A DNA stretch of 64,000 bases from positions 56,065-120,064 of the forward strand of contig JAFQHZ010000042.1 of assembly GCA_017415185.1 (NCBI GenBank). The letters are read 5' to 3'. Below the pieces are notes generated by a model that was not told where the DNA came from, did no database searches, and saw only the letters and a program-made list of their open reading frames with translations. This document shows, in pieces, positions 8,679 through 18,444 of the stretch (position 1 is the stretch's first letter; every line of letters starts with the position of its first letter). Position numbers and translations under genes: made by a program. This DNA is from Candidatus Gastranaerophilales bacterium. Its GTDB lineage: Bacteria > Cyanobacteriota > Vampirovibrionia > Gastranaerophilales > Gastranaerophilaceae.

Positions 8679-9845
8679 ATGAACATATTTAAAAAAGAAA
8701 AAAGAGCGATATTAGGGCTTAGTTTGGGTCATTTTAGTATTGACCTTTATGCTGCGCTTTTAGTTCCTCTATATCCAATTATTACAACAAAATTAGGAAT
8801 AAATTTGGCTTCAATTAGCGCAATAATTGCTCTTGGACATTTGGTTTCTTCCATGATGCAACCATTTTTTGGTTTTATTGCGGACAAATTAAAACATCGA
8901 ACTTTTATGGTTTGGGGTTTAATATTTAGTTCGATTTTTATTCCTTTAGCAGTCAAAGCTCCGAGTGTTGCTTTGTTTTTGGCTTGTTTATTATTAGGAA
9001 TGATTGGAAATGCGTTTTTTCATCCACAAGTTAGCTCTTTAGTTAAGGATTTTAATAAAAATAACCCTGATTTATCAAGAGATATGGGGATATTTTTGGG
9101 TCTTGGTACGATAGGTTATGCAATTGGACCGTATATTTCAACATCAATTTTTAATAAATTTGGAGAAAATGCATTCTTATATTTAAGCTTGATTGGAATA
9201 ATTACTGCAATTTTTATTTATTTCTTTGTCCCTAAAAAACCGCCTAAAGAAGCGCAAAATAAGGGCAATTTTTTCAAAATCATGTTTGAAATTTTAAAAG
9301 ATAAAGCTTGCATGTTTTTGACTTTTATTTCAACAGTTAAATCTGCAGTTAGCATTTCTTTTGGAACATATATTCCGTTTTTATTGAAAAATCAAGGTTT
9401 TTCGCTTGATGAAATTGGAATTATAGTTACTTTGTTTTTTATTTCAGGAGGAATGGCAACAATATTCAGTTCAAAAATCGAAAAGAAAATTGGCGCAAAA
9501 GGGGTTATTATTCTGTCCTTTTTGACAATTTTGCCTTTGATTTTAGGCTTTTTATATAGTTTGAATTTTAATAAAATTCTTGCGTGCTTATTGTTTATTT
9601 TAACAGGATTTTTTATTCTTTTATCTGTTGGCGTGATTTTGGTTCAAGCGCAAATTGCTGTTCCTAAGCACACAGGAGTTGTTTCAGGCGTTATGCAAGG
9701 TTTTAGCTGGGGCTTGGGCGCAATGTTTTTAGCGCCATTAGGCGTGATTGGGCAAAATTTTGGCGTTGACAAAATTCTTGTCTTAATGGCAACAATGGCT
9801 TTTGTTGTTGGACTTTTGAGCATTAAAACAAAGTTAATTAAATAA
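8679..9845 (+). CDS. MFS transporter, fosmidomycin-resistance (Fsr)-like
   Basis: 388 residues with about 12 hydrophobic segments. The N-terminal LGHFSIDLYAALLVPLYP and GNAFFHPQVSSL motifs are characteristic of the Fsr-like branch of the major facilitator superfamily. It begins 2 nt after the purH stop without its own Shine-Dalgarno sequence, so it is probably translated by coupling. Actual substrate unknown; the purH link may hint at a purine-related or simply co-transcribed exporter. Confidence 0.85.
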   Translation: MNIFKKEKRAILGLSLGHFSIDLYAALLVPLYPIITTKLGINLASISAIIALGHLVSSMMQPFFGFIADKLKHRTFMVWGLIFSSIFIPLAVKAPSVALFLACLLLGMIGNAFFHPQVSSLVKDFNKNNPDLSRDMGIFLGLGTIGYAIGPYISTSIFNKFGENAFLYLSLIGIITAIFIYFFVPKKPPKEAQNKGNFFKIMFEILKDKACMFLTFISTVKSAVSISFGTYIPFLLKNQGFSLDEIGIIVTLFFISGGMATIFSSKIEKKIGAKGVIILSFLTILPLILGFLYSLNFNKILACLLFILTGFFILLSVGVILVQAQIAVPKHTGVVSGVMQGFSWGLGAMFLAPLGVIGQNFGVDKILVLMATMAFVVGLLSIKTKLIK

Positions 9846-11384
9846 TTAAATGTCTTCTTGAGAACTGTTAATTAATTCAGAACTGTCAGATTTTAAAGTT
9901 TGACCAATTGAACGTTCAAGATTTGCTCTTGCGCTGTTGTATTCATAAATTGTTTGAAAATATCCTAATTTAGCGTTTGCAAGCGCAACTTGCGCATCTT
10001 TTAATTCAATCGCATCACCATAACCAACTCTATATCTTCCTGAAGTTAGTTCATAGTTTTCCTGAGCACGTTCCATTGCAACTTTTGCAACAGGAATTCT
10101 AGCTTTGGCATCTTTTAAACGAGTATAAACAGATTGAATTTCATAATAAATGTCGTTTATTTGAGCTTTTGTTTCATATTGCACTTGTTGATATGCAGCA
10201 CGAGCTTCTTTCACTTGATTTCTTAATAAGATTGGATTAACTGTTGGGAACGATAAAAATCCGCCATAATTATACCAAGTTCTATCGGTCCAATCTTCAA
10301 TTCCGCCTTTTGCATAGTTTGCTTGTAGTTCTAAAGCGGGCATTACTGTTTTCCAAGATAATTTAACTGCTTGGTTTGCCCCTTCAACATTAAGCATTGC
10401 ACCTTTGATATCTGGGCGATTTTCGTTTGCAATTTCAACCGCTTCTTTCATAGTAACCGATACAGGCTCATATTTAAGAGAAATGTCAATCATATATGGG
10501 TCAACAAAAGGCAAGCCAATTGCATTGTTTAATTGAGAATATGCAATATCAACATTGTTTTGCGCTGCAATTAATTGAGCTTTAGCTTCTTCCATGTTGG
10601 TTTGAGCAAACAAAACGTCAACTTTCGCTTTTGAGCCGACTTCATAAAATGCCATCGCTTGATGATATGTTTTTGTGTAGTTGTCGAGCGTTTCTTGCGC
10701 AACACGTTTTTTATTGAAAGCAAACAAAAGGTTGTAATATGCGTCTTTCACAGCGCAAACAACTTCATTGACTGTTTTGTCGATGTCTGCTTTAGATTTT
10801 TCATAAGAAATTTTGTCAATTGTATATTTGTTTTGCGTATAGCCAAAATCCCAAACTAATTGGCGAATCCCGATTTGACCAAGAGTATATTTATCAAAAG
10901 CGCTTATTGACATATTTGTTCTAAGCATTGATAAATCAGGCTTTTGATGGTTAATTGAAGATGTAAAATCGAGCCTTGGGCTATATCCAGACAAAGTTTC
11001 CCATTTTTGATATTTTGCCATTTCGGATTTTGCATAAGCTGCTTTAATTTTTGGATTATTAATCAACGCAAGCTCAAGACAATCTGACATATTAAGCTCA
11101 ATCGATTTTGAAATTCCACCTTCTAATTTAATTGTTTTGTCGCTTGTTTGTCCGACATTCATATAAATATCAGTAGGAATTGAATACTCTTCGATTGTTT
11201 TTTCGTTGATTTTATATTGTTTTTTCGCTTTTTGCGGTTTTACTTTAATTTTTTTTGCTTTCTTTTCTTTTTTGAATATGGATTTTCCAACATCCAAATC
11301 TTTGTTGTTTTCTTCGCAATATGCGCCTTGCGTCAACAATAAAAGACAAAGAACTATGAATGATATTCTAATTCTATCTTTCAT
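9846..11384 (-). CDS. TolC-family outer-membrane efflux protein
   Basis: 512 residues. A Sec signal peptide (hydrophobic core about residues 7-22, then GAYCEEN) is followed by a basic Lys-rich linker. Two outer-membrane-efflux repeats come next, with long coiled helices (KAAYAKSEMAKYQ, VKDAYYNLLFA, GYGDAIELKDAQVALANAK). It would form the trimeric outer-membrane channel of the tripartite pump. It is last of three genes; its ATG overlaps the pump's stop as TAATG. Confidence 0.93.
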   Translation of the reverse strand: MKDRIRISFIVLCLLLLTQGAYCEENNKDLDVGKSIFKKEKKAKKIKVKPQKAKKQYKINEKTIEEYSIPTDIYMNVGQTSDKTIKLEGGISKSIELNMSDCLELALINNPKIKAAYAKSEMAKYQKWETLSGYSPRLDFTSSINHQKPDLSMLRTNMSISAFDKYTLGQIGIRQLVWDFGYTQNKYTIDKISYEKSKADIDKTVNEVVCAVKDAYYNLLFAFNKKRVAQETLDNYTKTYHQAMAFYEVGSKAKVDVLFAQTNMEEAKAQLIAAQNNVDIAYSQLNNAIGLPFVDPYMIDISLKYEPVSVTMKEAVEIANENRPDIKGAMLNVEGANQAVKLSWKTVMPALELQANYAKGGIEDWTDRTWYNYGGFLSFPTVNPILLRNQVKEARAAYQQVQYETKAQINDIYYEIQSVYTRLKDAKARIPVAKVAMERAQENYELTSGRYRVGYGDAIELKDAQVALANAKLGYFQTIYEYNSARANLERSIGQTLKSDSSELINSSQEDI

Positions 11385-14300
11385 TAATTTTGTTCCCCTT
11401 TATCTTCATTATGACATTTTTTCTTTGATGAGTCTTCTCTTAATTTTTGAATAATTGCATAGAAAGATGGAACTAAAAGCGTACCAATGATTACTGCTGC
11501 AATCATTCCTCCTAAAACAATTACGCCTAATGATTTTCTTGAATTGCATCCAGGACCAATAGCTTTAACTAAAGGCAAAATGCCGAAAATAAACGCTAAT
11601 GAAGTCATTACAACCGCCCTGAAGCGAGTTCTTGCGGCTTTCATTGCAGCGTCGATTATCGTTAAACCATTTTCTTCTCTTTCAACTTTTGCAAATTCTA
11701 TAATCAAAATTGCTTGTTTAGCTGCTAAACCGATTAACATAATCAAACCAATTTGAGCATATAAATCGAGCGATTGTCCCCAAACATATTGGAATAATAT
11801 AGCACCAAGCATTGCAATTGGAGCAATAAGCATAACCCCAACAGGTAACATCCAGCTTTCATATAGCGCAACAAGGAATAAATATACAAAAGTCAAGCTC
11901 ATTACAAGAACAATTGTTGTTTGACCTGCGGATTCAATTTCTTGCAAAGATGTGCCAGACCAAGCAAAACCAGTATCGGACGGCAAGCTTTCTTTTGAAA
12001 TGCGCTCCATTTCTTTAATTGCATCTCCTGAAGATTGACCTTTTGCAGGATTGCCTGTAATTTGAACAGATTTATACATATTAAATCTTGTTATATTATA
12101 TGGACCAACTGTTGGCTCAATTGAAACCAATGTTGATAATGGTGCTGATTTTCCGCTTGATGTTTTAACATAGACTTTATCAATTGAATCAATTGTTTCT
12201 CTATATTGTTCATCAGCCGACATCATAACCCTAAATACACGTCCTTGAAGGTTAAAATCGTTGACATAATATGTACCAAATTGGCTTGATAAGGCTGTAT
12301 AAACGTCTTGAACGTTAATTCCTTGAGCCATGATTTTTTCATAATTAATTTTAATCATTAATTGAGGTGTAGCAGAGTTATATTGAGTGAAAACGCTTGA
12401 TAATTTTGAGCTTTGATTTGCGTTCATAATAAGCTTTTTAGCTTCCTCGTGGAGTTCTTGAGGAGTTCTTGAAGCTTTATCTAATAATTGATATTCAAAT
12501 CCGCCAAACATTGACAAGCCTTCAATTGGAGGCGGAACAAAAGCATACATTGTTGCGTTTGGATATTTAACTGCAAGAGCATTAATTCTTCCAATTACAT
12601 CATCAATTGATTTTTTAGACTTTGCTTTTTCTTCTTTTGACATAAACAAAGATTTTATAAAGTTTGGTTTTAATCTTGTTTTCCATTCTTTTAATTGAAC
12701 AATTAAAATTGATGTGTTTTGTCCATTGAAACCGTTTAAAGTAAGAATTGAATCAACTCCTGGGAAATTTAAAATGTCGCCTGTTAAATCAGAAGTGATT
12801 TCGTTTGTCTTAGCAAGAGATGTTCCATCTTTAAATTGAATTGAAACAAAAGCAGCGCCCTTGTCCTCTGTTGGCAAAAAGCCTGATGGAATTAGTTTAA
12901 ACATGCCCAAAAGGGCAATTAATAAAACAGCATAAGTAATTACTGTTCTTTTTGGCATTTCGATAAAATATTGCGTGCCTTGCATGAAAGCTTCTTTGGT
13001 TCTTTCAAATGCTCTATCAAATTTTTTCAAAGAAACATCCCAACCATAAGCAAGGAATTCGCCCCAAGCTTTTATTTTTTCAATGCCTTTGAGTTCTTTT
13101 TTGTCTGACCAATAATCATTATATAGTTGTCTATATTTTTCATAGTAGCTTCTTTGAGGCATATCTTCTTTGCTTCTTAAGAAAATTGCACACAAAGCAG
13201 GAGCCAAAGTTAGCGCCATGATTGTTGAAATACCAACGCTAACAGCAATTGTTAGTGCAAATTGTTGATACATTTTGCCGGTAATCCCTGGAATAAATGC
13301 GACAGGAACAAATACCGCCATTAAAACTAAAGATGTTGCAATAACGGCGCTTGATACTTCTTCCATGGAAATAATTGCTGCTTCTTTTGGTTTTTTGCCC
13401 ATTTCAATGTGTCTTTGAACATTTTCAACAACAACAATCGCATCGTCTACAACTGTTCCAACGGCAAGTACAAGACCAAATAATGTTAAAATATTTATTG
13501 AAAAACCAAATGCGCTAAATGCTGCGAATGTTCCAATTAACGATACTGGAATTGCACAAAATGGAACAATACTAGCTCTCACATCTCCTAAGAACAAATA
13601 AACCGTTAAAAGAACGATAATAATTGCTTCAACAATAGCATGAATTACTTCTTCAAGCGAGTCTTTAACGGCGTCTGTTGCGTTGTAAAATACGCTATAA
13701 GCTATGCCATCAGGAAAAGATTTGGATAATTCTTCCATTTTTTTATTACATTTATTAGCGACATCAATTGAATTTGCATAAGATAATTGATTAACTGACA
13801 TAACGGCAACTGATTTATCATTAACCTTACCGTCAGTAACATAATTTTCTCCTGCAAGTTCAACTCTTGCAACGTCTTTCACTCTTATTGTTTGCCCCAT
13901 CAAGCTTGAGCGCACAACGATGTTTTCAAATTCTTCAACAGTTTTCAAACGCCCTGGAGTTCTTAAAGTTAGCGCCATTTCGGTAACTTTTTGCATAGGC
14001 TGATTGCCCAAAGCGCCTGCTGAAACTTGAGCATTTTGAGCATTAATTGCATTAGCTACTTCGGTTGGTGAAACATTAAGCGCAGCAAGCTTTTCGCTGT
14101 CTAGCCAAATGCGCATTGAATAATCTTTGCCGCCAAAAACTTGAACTTCAGCAACACCATAAATACGAGCAAGTTCGTCTTTAAGATAAATTGCTGCATA
14201 ATTTGATAATTCAACCAAACTAACAGAATTATCGGGCGAATGAATACCATAATATAACAATCCGCCGCCACCTGTGTTTTGTTTAACTGTTAAACCATAA

Positions 14301-14671
14301 CGAGATACATCAGATGGAAGTCGAGAAGTTACAAGTGAAACTTTGTTTTGAACGTTTACAACGTTCATATCAGGGTCTGAGCCTACTTCAAAATATATTG
14401 TTAATCTATATTGACCATCTTTTGAATTAGAGGTCATATAAAGCATTCTTTCAACCCCATTAACCGCCGATTCAATAGGTGCAGCTACAGTTGATTCAAT
14501 TACATCAGAAGATGCTCCCATATATGTTGCACTAACTGTTACTTGAGGAGGTGTGATTGTTGGATATTCTTCAAGTGGCAAATTTTTCATTGCCAATAGA
14601 CCAACAAGAATAATTACAATTGAAATTACAAAGGCAAACCTTGGGCGATTAATAAAAAATTTGCAATCCAT
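11384..14671 (-). CDS. RND multidrug efflux pump, HAE1/AcrB type
   Basis: 1095 residues. It starts with [20 protein letters not shown] (TM1). The proton-relay pair Asp409-Asp410 sits in [15 protein letters not shown], and the matching lysine in [14 protein letters not shown], so it should be a proton antiporter. Porter-domain repeats are complete. It is about 50 residues longer than E. coli AcrB because of a charged insert (about residues 497-560, with [22 protein letters not shown]) in the cytoplasmic loop between the two halves. Middle gene of adaptor-pump-channel, joined to both neighbours by TAATG overlaps. Confidence 0.96.
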   Translation of the reverse strand: MDCKFFINRPRFAFVISIVIILVGLLAMKNLPLEEYPTITPPQVTVSATYMGASSDVIESTVAAPIESAVNGVERMLYMTSNSKDGQYRLTIYFEVGSDPDMNVVNVQNKVSLVTSRLPSDVSRYGLTVKQNTGGGGLLYYGIHSPDNSVSLVELSNYAAIYLKDELARIYGVAEVQVFGGKDYSMRIWLDSEKLAALNVSPTEVANAINAQNAQVSAGALGNQPMQKVTEMALTLRTPGRLKTVEEFENIVVRSSLMGQTIRVKDVARVELAGENYVTDGKVNDKSVAVMSVNQLSYANSIDVANKCNKKMEELSKSFPDGIAYSVFYNATDAVKDSLEEVIHAIVEAIIIVLLTVYLFLGDVRASIVPFCAIPVSLIGTFAAFSAFGFSINILTLFGLVLAVGTVVDDAIVVVENVQRHIEMGKKPKEAAIISMEEVSSAVIATSLVLMAVFVPVAFIPGITGKMYQQFALTIAVSVGISTIMALTLAPALCAIFLRSKEDMPQRSYYEKYRQLYNDYWSDKKELKGIEKIKAWGEFLAYGWDVSLKKFDRAFERTKEAFMQGTQYFIEMPKRTVITYAVLLIALLGMFKLIPSGFLPTEDKGAAFVSIQFKDGTSLAKTNEITSDLTGDILNFPGVDSILTLNGFNGQNTSILIVQLKEWKTRLKPNFIKSLFMSKEEKAKSKKSIDDVIGRINALAVKYPNATMYAFVPPPIEGLSMFGGFEYQLLDKASRTPQELHEEAKKLIMNANQSSKLSSVFTQYNSATPQLMIKINYEKIMAQGINVQDVYTALSSQFGTYYVNDFNLQGRVFRVMMSADEQYRETIDSIDKVYVKTSSGKSAPLSTLVSIEPTVGPYNITRFNMYKSVQITGNPAKGQSSGDAIKEMERISKESLPSDTGFAWSGTSLQEIESAGQTTIVLVMSLTFVYLFLVALYESWMLPVGVMLIAPIAMLGAILFQYVWGQSLDLYAQIGLIMLIGLAAKQAILIIEFAKVEREENGLTIIDAAMKAARTRFRAVVMTSLAFIFGILPLVKAIGPGCNSRKSLGVIVLGGMIAAVIIGTLLVPSFYAIIQKLREDSSKKKCHNEDKGEQN

Positions 14672-15831
14672 TATTTATTTTCTCCCTCAGCTTGTTTTGC
14701 TTCTTCTTGTGCTATTTTTACTTTCATTTTAGGCATTAATTTAGTTAAATTTGTTGTAATAAATTTGTCGCCTTCGTTAAGACCATCTTTAATTATCCAA
14801 TTGTTTTCGTGTTGTCCTGCGTCTTTAAAATATCTTGTTTGAACAATATTATTTTCATCGGCTACATAAACATATTTTCCTTTAGAATCTTGCAAAGTGA
14901 ATTCTTGAGGAACAGTTAAAACGTTTTGTTTAATATTTGAATAAACTTTTACTTTAACAAAATCTCCAGGAATTAAAATATGATCGTCGTTTTTGAATGT
15001 TGCTCTAAAATCAATTGTGCCAGTTGTTGGCGAGATTTGGTTATCAAAAAAGTCTTGTACGCCTTGAATTGGATAAAGTTGACCGCTTGGCAAAACAACA
15101 TCAACTTTTGCTGGTTGCACGCCTTTTTTTGGAATGAAATTCAATTTTCTTAATTGATCAAATTGTTTTGAATCAACACTATATTTTACATATATTGGGT
15201 TTGTTTTTGTAACTGTTGCAAGAGTTCCAGACTGCATTGTCACATAATTTCCTTCTTGGATATTTAAAGAGCCAATTTTCCCATCAACAGGGGATTCAAT
15301 TGATGTGTAGCTATAATTTCTTTGTGCTTCAGCTAAAGCTGCGCTTGCGGCTTTAACGCTTGCTTCTGCTGCTAGTTTGTCAGCGTATAAACCATCATAG
15401 GTAGATTTAGAAATAAAATCTTTTTTAACTAGCTCAGCACCCCTATCGTAATCACGATTAGCTTTGAATGAAACTGCTTTTGCGCTTTCTAAATCAGCTT
15501 TGGCTTTGTTTAAAATATTTAAATATTGAGTAGGTTCAATGGTTAATAATGTTTGACCTTTTTTAACATAGTCGCCTTCTTTGAAATGTTTTTTTTGAAG
15601 ATAGCCATCAATTCTCGCAACCAAATCAACTTTGTCAGAAGATTGGACTCTTCCTGGAATTTCGATGGATTTATATATTTCGCTTCTTTCAACTTTTGCC
15701 AATTGAACAGTTGGCGTTGAAGTAGCAGCAAGTTTTTTGCTTCTGTCTGCTTCTGCTGCTTTAACAATTGCAAAGCGGATTCCAACCAATATAGCAACAA
15801 CAATTGATGTAATTATTAATATTTTTTTCAT
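14671..15831 (-). CDS. RND efflux periplasmic adaptor (membrane fusion protein)
   Basis: 386 residues. N-terminal membrane anchor (about residues 4-24), then a lipoyl/barrel-sandwich half ([20 protein letters not shown]), an alpha-hairpin with [20 protein letters not shown], the second half of the lipoyl domain ([18 protein letters not shown]), and beta-barrel and membrane-proximal domains. There is no lipobox Cys, so it is anchored by the helix rather than lipidated. First gene of the efflux operon; no regulator is adjacent. Confidence 0.94.
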   Translation of the reverse strand: MKKILIITSIVVAILVGIRFAIVKAAEADRSKKLAATSTPTVQLAKVERSEIYKSIEIPGRVQSSDKVDLVARIDGYLQKKHFKEGDYVKKGQTLLTIEPTQYLNILNKAKADLESAKAVSFKANRDYDRGAELVKKDFISKSTYDGLYADKLAAEASVKAASAALAEAQRNYSYTSIESPVDGKIGSLNIQEGNYVTMQSGTLATVTKTNPIYVKYSVDSKQFDQLRKLNFIPKKGVQPAKVDVVLPSGQLYPIQGVQDFFDNQISPTTGTIDFRATFKNDDHILIPGDFVKVKVYSNIKQNVLTVPQEFTLQDSKGKYVYVADENNIVQTRYFKDAGQHENNWIIKDGLNEGDKFITTNLTKLMPKMKVKIAQEEAKQAEGENK

Positions 15832-16074
15832 TATTATAAACCTACACTTTTCCCCAATTTACACACTTACTTTATCATAATTTGTCAATGCGAATGCGAA
15901 TTTTAAGGCAAAATCGTATGATAAATGTAGTGCAAAAGATATTTTACAATGTTGAAGATTGTTTTTCAAATTGTTCTTGTGGCTAATATTTTTTTCTGCT
16001 ATTAGGCAATTTAAAAATTTGAAAAATTGAGATAATAAAAATATCCTCAAATAAACAAAATTTGGAGGTGGAAT
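15832..16074. other. AT-rich intergenic region, no gene seen
   Basis: Divergent promoter region between the efflux operon (minus) and the small gene at 16075. A 63-codon minus-strand reading frame here has no ribosome-binding site or recognisable sequence, and I leave it out. A weak promoter for the small gene is possible: TTGAAA (16019-16024), 17 nt, TATCCT (16042-16047). Confidence 0.5.
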
Positions 16075-16227
16075 ATGAAATTAAACAATTTAAAAAAAAT
16101 AATCAAAAAAGTTAAAAATTATGATAAAAAAGCAACAAACCCTTTTTTGGACGGCCGTTTTGAAAATAATCCTTTCAAAACAATTTACGAACAAACTTAT
16201 ATTTGGATAACAAAAGAGCGAGATTAA
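16075..16227 (+). CDS. Small basic protein, 50 residues
   Basis: An open frame from ATG 16075 with a strong GGAGGTGG 4 nt upstream, the best ribosome-binding site in the region. The N-terminus is very basic (KKIIKKVKNYDKK) and amphipathic; the C-terminal half has NPFLDGRFENNPFKTIYE and ends WITKERD. No family recognised and no signal peptide. The stop codon lies inside the stem of a strong terminator. The combination of strong SD, compact frame and own terminator makes it likely real despite its size. Confidence 0.65.
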   Translation: MKLNNLKKIIKKVKNYDKKATNPFLDGRFENNPFKTIYEQTYIWITKERD

Positions 16228-16242
16228 CACTCGCTCTTTTTT
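16215..16242 (+). terminator. Bidirectional terminator
   Basis: Stem AGAGCGAG / CTCGCTCT (16215-16222 with 16230-16237), 7-nt loop, then six T. It overlaps the end of the small gene and also serves the convergent minus-strand gene ending at 16241. Confidence 0.85.
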
Positions 16243-17692
16243 ATATTTTTCCTAAAATGTTTAATTTATAATCCAGACTAACTTCTTCAAAACAAATTAC
16301 CGGAATATCCATAAATAGTTGAGAAACAAGGATGAAAATGATTTGACGATATTGTTGCGGAACGATTAAAATTGCGTTTTGTTCTAATATCTCTTTTCTT
16401 GTTTCTTTGAGAATTTTTTTGAATTTTGTAAATTTAGATAAATCAATTCGAACATTGGATTCTTCGTGGTTTGTTTGACGCTCTAAAAGTTCCATTGTGT
16501 CGTCGTCAATTTCATAAGCAAAAATTTCTTTGTCTTTTGTGGCAACAGAAGCTGAAATTTGTCTTGATAGGGCAACTCTTAGCTTGTCTAATAAATCAGC
16601 TTTGTTTGGGTCGTCTGAAAAATCGTTTAATTTTTCAAAAATATAAGTTATATCTTTGATTGAAACATGTTCTCGAATTAATTGAGTTAAAAGATATTTA
16701 AGCTCAGAAACACTGATATAATCGCCTAAAATTGTTTCAGTTAAAAATTCATTTTGACTGGTCACAAATTCAACATAGCGATTTAAATCTCTATAATCAA
16801 AAATTTCATCAACATGCACAATTGAATAATATTCAAGATAGTTTGTGATGTATTCTGTTGCTTCAAGCCCTTCCACCCAGAAATTTTGGCAATCGGCAGT
16901 TGGAATCCAAACAATTTTTCTTTTTGTTAGAGGGTCTTTTTGTCTAATTGCGTCTTTTGGCGCTTTATCAATGTTTAACTCATCCTCATAAAACATTTTG
17001 TGGTTTGGATAAGCTTTTGCGCTTGCAACAGCAACGCCATGGATATTGATTGCAAATTCGAATTCGTCTAGCGAAGAATTTTCTATGAATTGCACTTTTG
17101 GAATAATATAGCCCAATTCTTGGGTTAATTCTTGTCTTATTTTTACTGTTTGTGATAAAAGGTTTTTTTCTAATTGTGGGTCGCAAAGGCAATAGTTTTC
17201 AGCAGACAAGCTGATTGAAAGCCTTTCTTCTCCTAAAAATTTAGACATTTTAGAAGGAGCAAGAACTTCTTTTAAATCTCTTTTTAAATCGTTAAGCTCA
17301 TCAATATCTTTATTGATTTCTTCATTCAAAAGCTCACGTTCGTCGTCTTTTGCGTTATCTAGGAAACTTTTAATTTTTTCTATTTTTTCATTTTTTTCTT
17401 TGATTTTTCTTTGTAAATTCAAGCAAAGTTCGTATGGTTCTTCTTTTGAATACATCATACGCTCAACTGTGCTTCTGAAATTAATGATGTCATCAGTTGC
17501 ATCATCGTCAGAAACTTCTGATTCTTTTACAAAAATGCAATTGTAGACAATTTTTGAATTTTGCTCCGCTTCATAAATTGAATACAATTCCCAGCCTGTT
17601 GTAGACATTGCATTTAAAGTATTTTCCAATAATAGCGTATCGTCTGTTGGGATAGATTTAATTGAAAATTCTTGTTTAAATTCTTTACTCAT
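16241..17692 (-). CDS. Soluble protein with stand-alone FlhA C-terminal (FHIPEP) domain
   Basis: 483 residues with no transmembrane segment. Residues 1-60 resemble a DUF4177-like domain (NAMSTTGWELYSIYEAE ... CIFVKE). Residues about 75-150 are charged coiled coil. From about 155 to the end it follows the cytoplasmic domain of FlhA/SctV in order: RQELTQELGYIIPKVQFIEN, then INIHGVAVASAKAYP, WIPTADCQNFWVEGLEATEY, ELKYLLTQLIREHVSIKDI, LLDKLRVALSRQISASVA and the final ILIVPQQYRQIIFILVSQL. FlhA normally has eight N-terminal membrane helices, and its C-domain forms the nonameric docking ring for export chaperones; here the membrane part is replaced. No flagellar or type III secretion gene is nearby. 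A TGT-TAAAAT extended -10 lies 6 nt before the ATG. Confidence 0.85.
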   Translation of the reverse strand: MSKEFKQEFSIKSIPTDDTLLLENTLNAMSTTGWELYSIYEAEQNSKIVYNCIFVKESEVSDDDATDDIINFRSTVERMMYSKEEPYELCLNLQRKIKEKNEKIEKIKSFLDNAKDDERELLNEEINKDIDELNDLKRDLKEVLAPSKMSKFLGEERLSISLSAENYCLCDPQLEKNLLSQTVKIRQELTQELGYIIPKVQFIENSSLDEFEFAINIHGVAVASAKAYPNHKMFYEDELNIDKAPKDAIRQKDPLTKRKIVWIPTADCQNFWVEGLEATEYITNYLEYYSIVHVDEIFDYRDLNRYVEFVTSQNEFLTETILGDYISVSELKYLLTQLIREHVSIKDITYIFEKLNDFSDDPNKADLLDKLRVALSRQISASVATKDKEIFAYEIDDDTMELLERQTNHEESNVRIDLSKFTKFKKILKETRKEILEQNAILIVPQQYRQIIFILVSQLFMDIPVICFEEVSLDYKLNILGKI

Positions 17693-17698
17693 ATAATT

Positions 17699-17707
17699 AT
17701 TTTAACA
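17699..17707 (-). promoter_or_regulatory. Extended -10 promoter, leaderless start
   Basis: On the minus strand TGT followed by TAAAAT (17704-17699), then AATTAT and the ATG of the FlhA-C-like gene. No Shine-Dalgarno sequence. Transcription would begin at or next to the ATG. Confidence 0.5.
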
Positions 17708-17763
17708 TAGATTTGAATAAAAATGTGATAAAATGGGGTTAAGTTTTACAAAAGGAGCGATGA

Positions 17764-18312
17764 ATGAGAAAATTTTTAGACTTTAAATTTGAAAAAGAAA
17801 ACTATATTGCACTTGGTGCGCTTCTTGTTAGCATAATTTTTATAAAAATTTTTAATCTAGAATCAATTGAAGAAAACAGTTTTCTTGAAAATATGCAATT
17901 ATTGGCTCTTTTTGGCGGTTTTGTTGCAACATTAAAAACAAAAAATTATAAAACATTTTTCACATTTTTGGCTTTGGTTTTAATTTTGATGTTTGCAAGA
18001 GAAATAAGTTATGGAAGAGTGTTTATTGATGAAAATGTTATTAATTTCAATAAAAAACTTTGTCATATTATAGTTGGAATTTATATTGGCTTAAGCGTTT
18101 TATATGCATTAATTAAAAAGATTTGGGTAGATATTATATCAATAATCAAAAATATCAAATTTCCATTTTGGACTTTTTTTGCTTCATTTGGATGTGTTTT
18201 AGTACAAATTCTTTCAGAAAAATATCTTCATAACACATGTATTGAAGAAACAGCCGAATTTATGCTTTATTGCTTAATTTTGTCTTTGATTTTGATATAT
18301 AGAAAAAAATAA
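17764..18312 (+). CDS. Multi-pass membrane protein, 182 residues
   Basis: Five or six hydrophobic segments. Conserved-looking polar positions sit at helix ends: ENSFLENMQLLALF, FAREISYGRVFIDE and IEETAEFMLYCL, a pattern I associate with a family of uncharacterised bacterial membrane proteins whose acidic/Arg residues lie at the membrane interface. AGGAG lies before the ATG. No function assigned. It is divergent from the FlhA-C-like gene. Confidence 0.75.
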   Translation: MRKFLDFKFEKENYIALGALLVSIIFIKIFNLESIEENSFLENMQLLALFGGFVATLKTKNYKTFFTFLALVLILMFAREISYGRVFIDENVINFNKKLCHIIVGIYIGLSVLYALIKKIWVDIISIIKNIKFPFWTFFASFGCVLVQILSEKYLHNTCIEETAEFMLYCLILSLILIYRKK

Positions 18313-18316
18313 AAAG

Positions 18317-18343
18317 AGGCTCTTCTCTCTCCGACAAGAGCCT
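18317..18343. other. Stem-loop between membrane-protein gene and fabI
   Basis: Perfect 8-bp arms AGGCTCTT / AAGAGCCT around an 11-nt loop. The T-rich flank is on the minus-strand exit side, whereas the genes here run on the plus strand, so as a terminator it is oriented the wrong way for the upstream gene. It may still end transcription weakly or stabilise the 3' end. Confidence 0.45.
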
Positions 18344-18382
18344 AGTAGCAAATACGGCATTTATATTTTAATAGACGAAATT

Positions 18383-18411
18383 TTGCACAAAAAGTTCCTT
18401 TATATTATAAT
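18383..18411 (+). promoter_or_regulatory. Promoter of fabI
   Basis: -35 TTGCAC (18383-18388), 17-nt spacer, perfect -10 TATAAT (18406-18411). Followed by AGGAGG at 18431-18436, 8 nt before the ATG. Confidence 0.75.
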
Positions 18412-18444
18412 TTCTCTATTAAAAGTTAAAAGGAGGTTTACTTT

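Noticed and set aside
15859..16050. 63-codon minus-strand frame in the gap upstream of the efflux operon
   Set aside because: No ribosome-binding site, no recognisable domain, and it occupies a divergent promoter region; likely chance.
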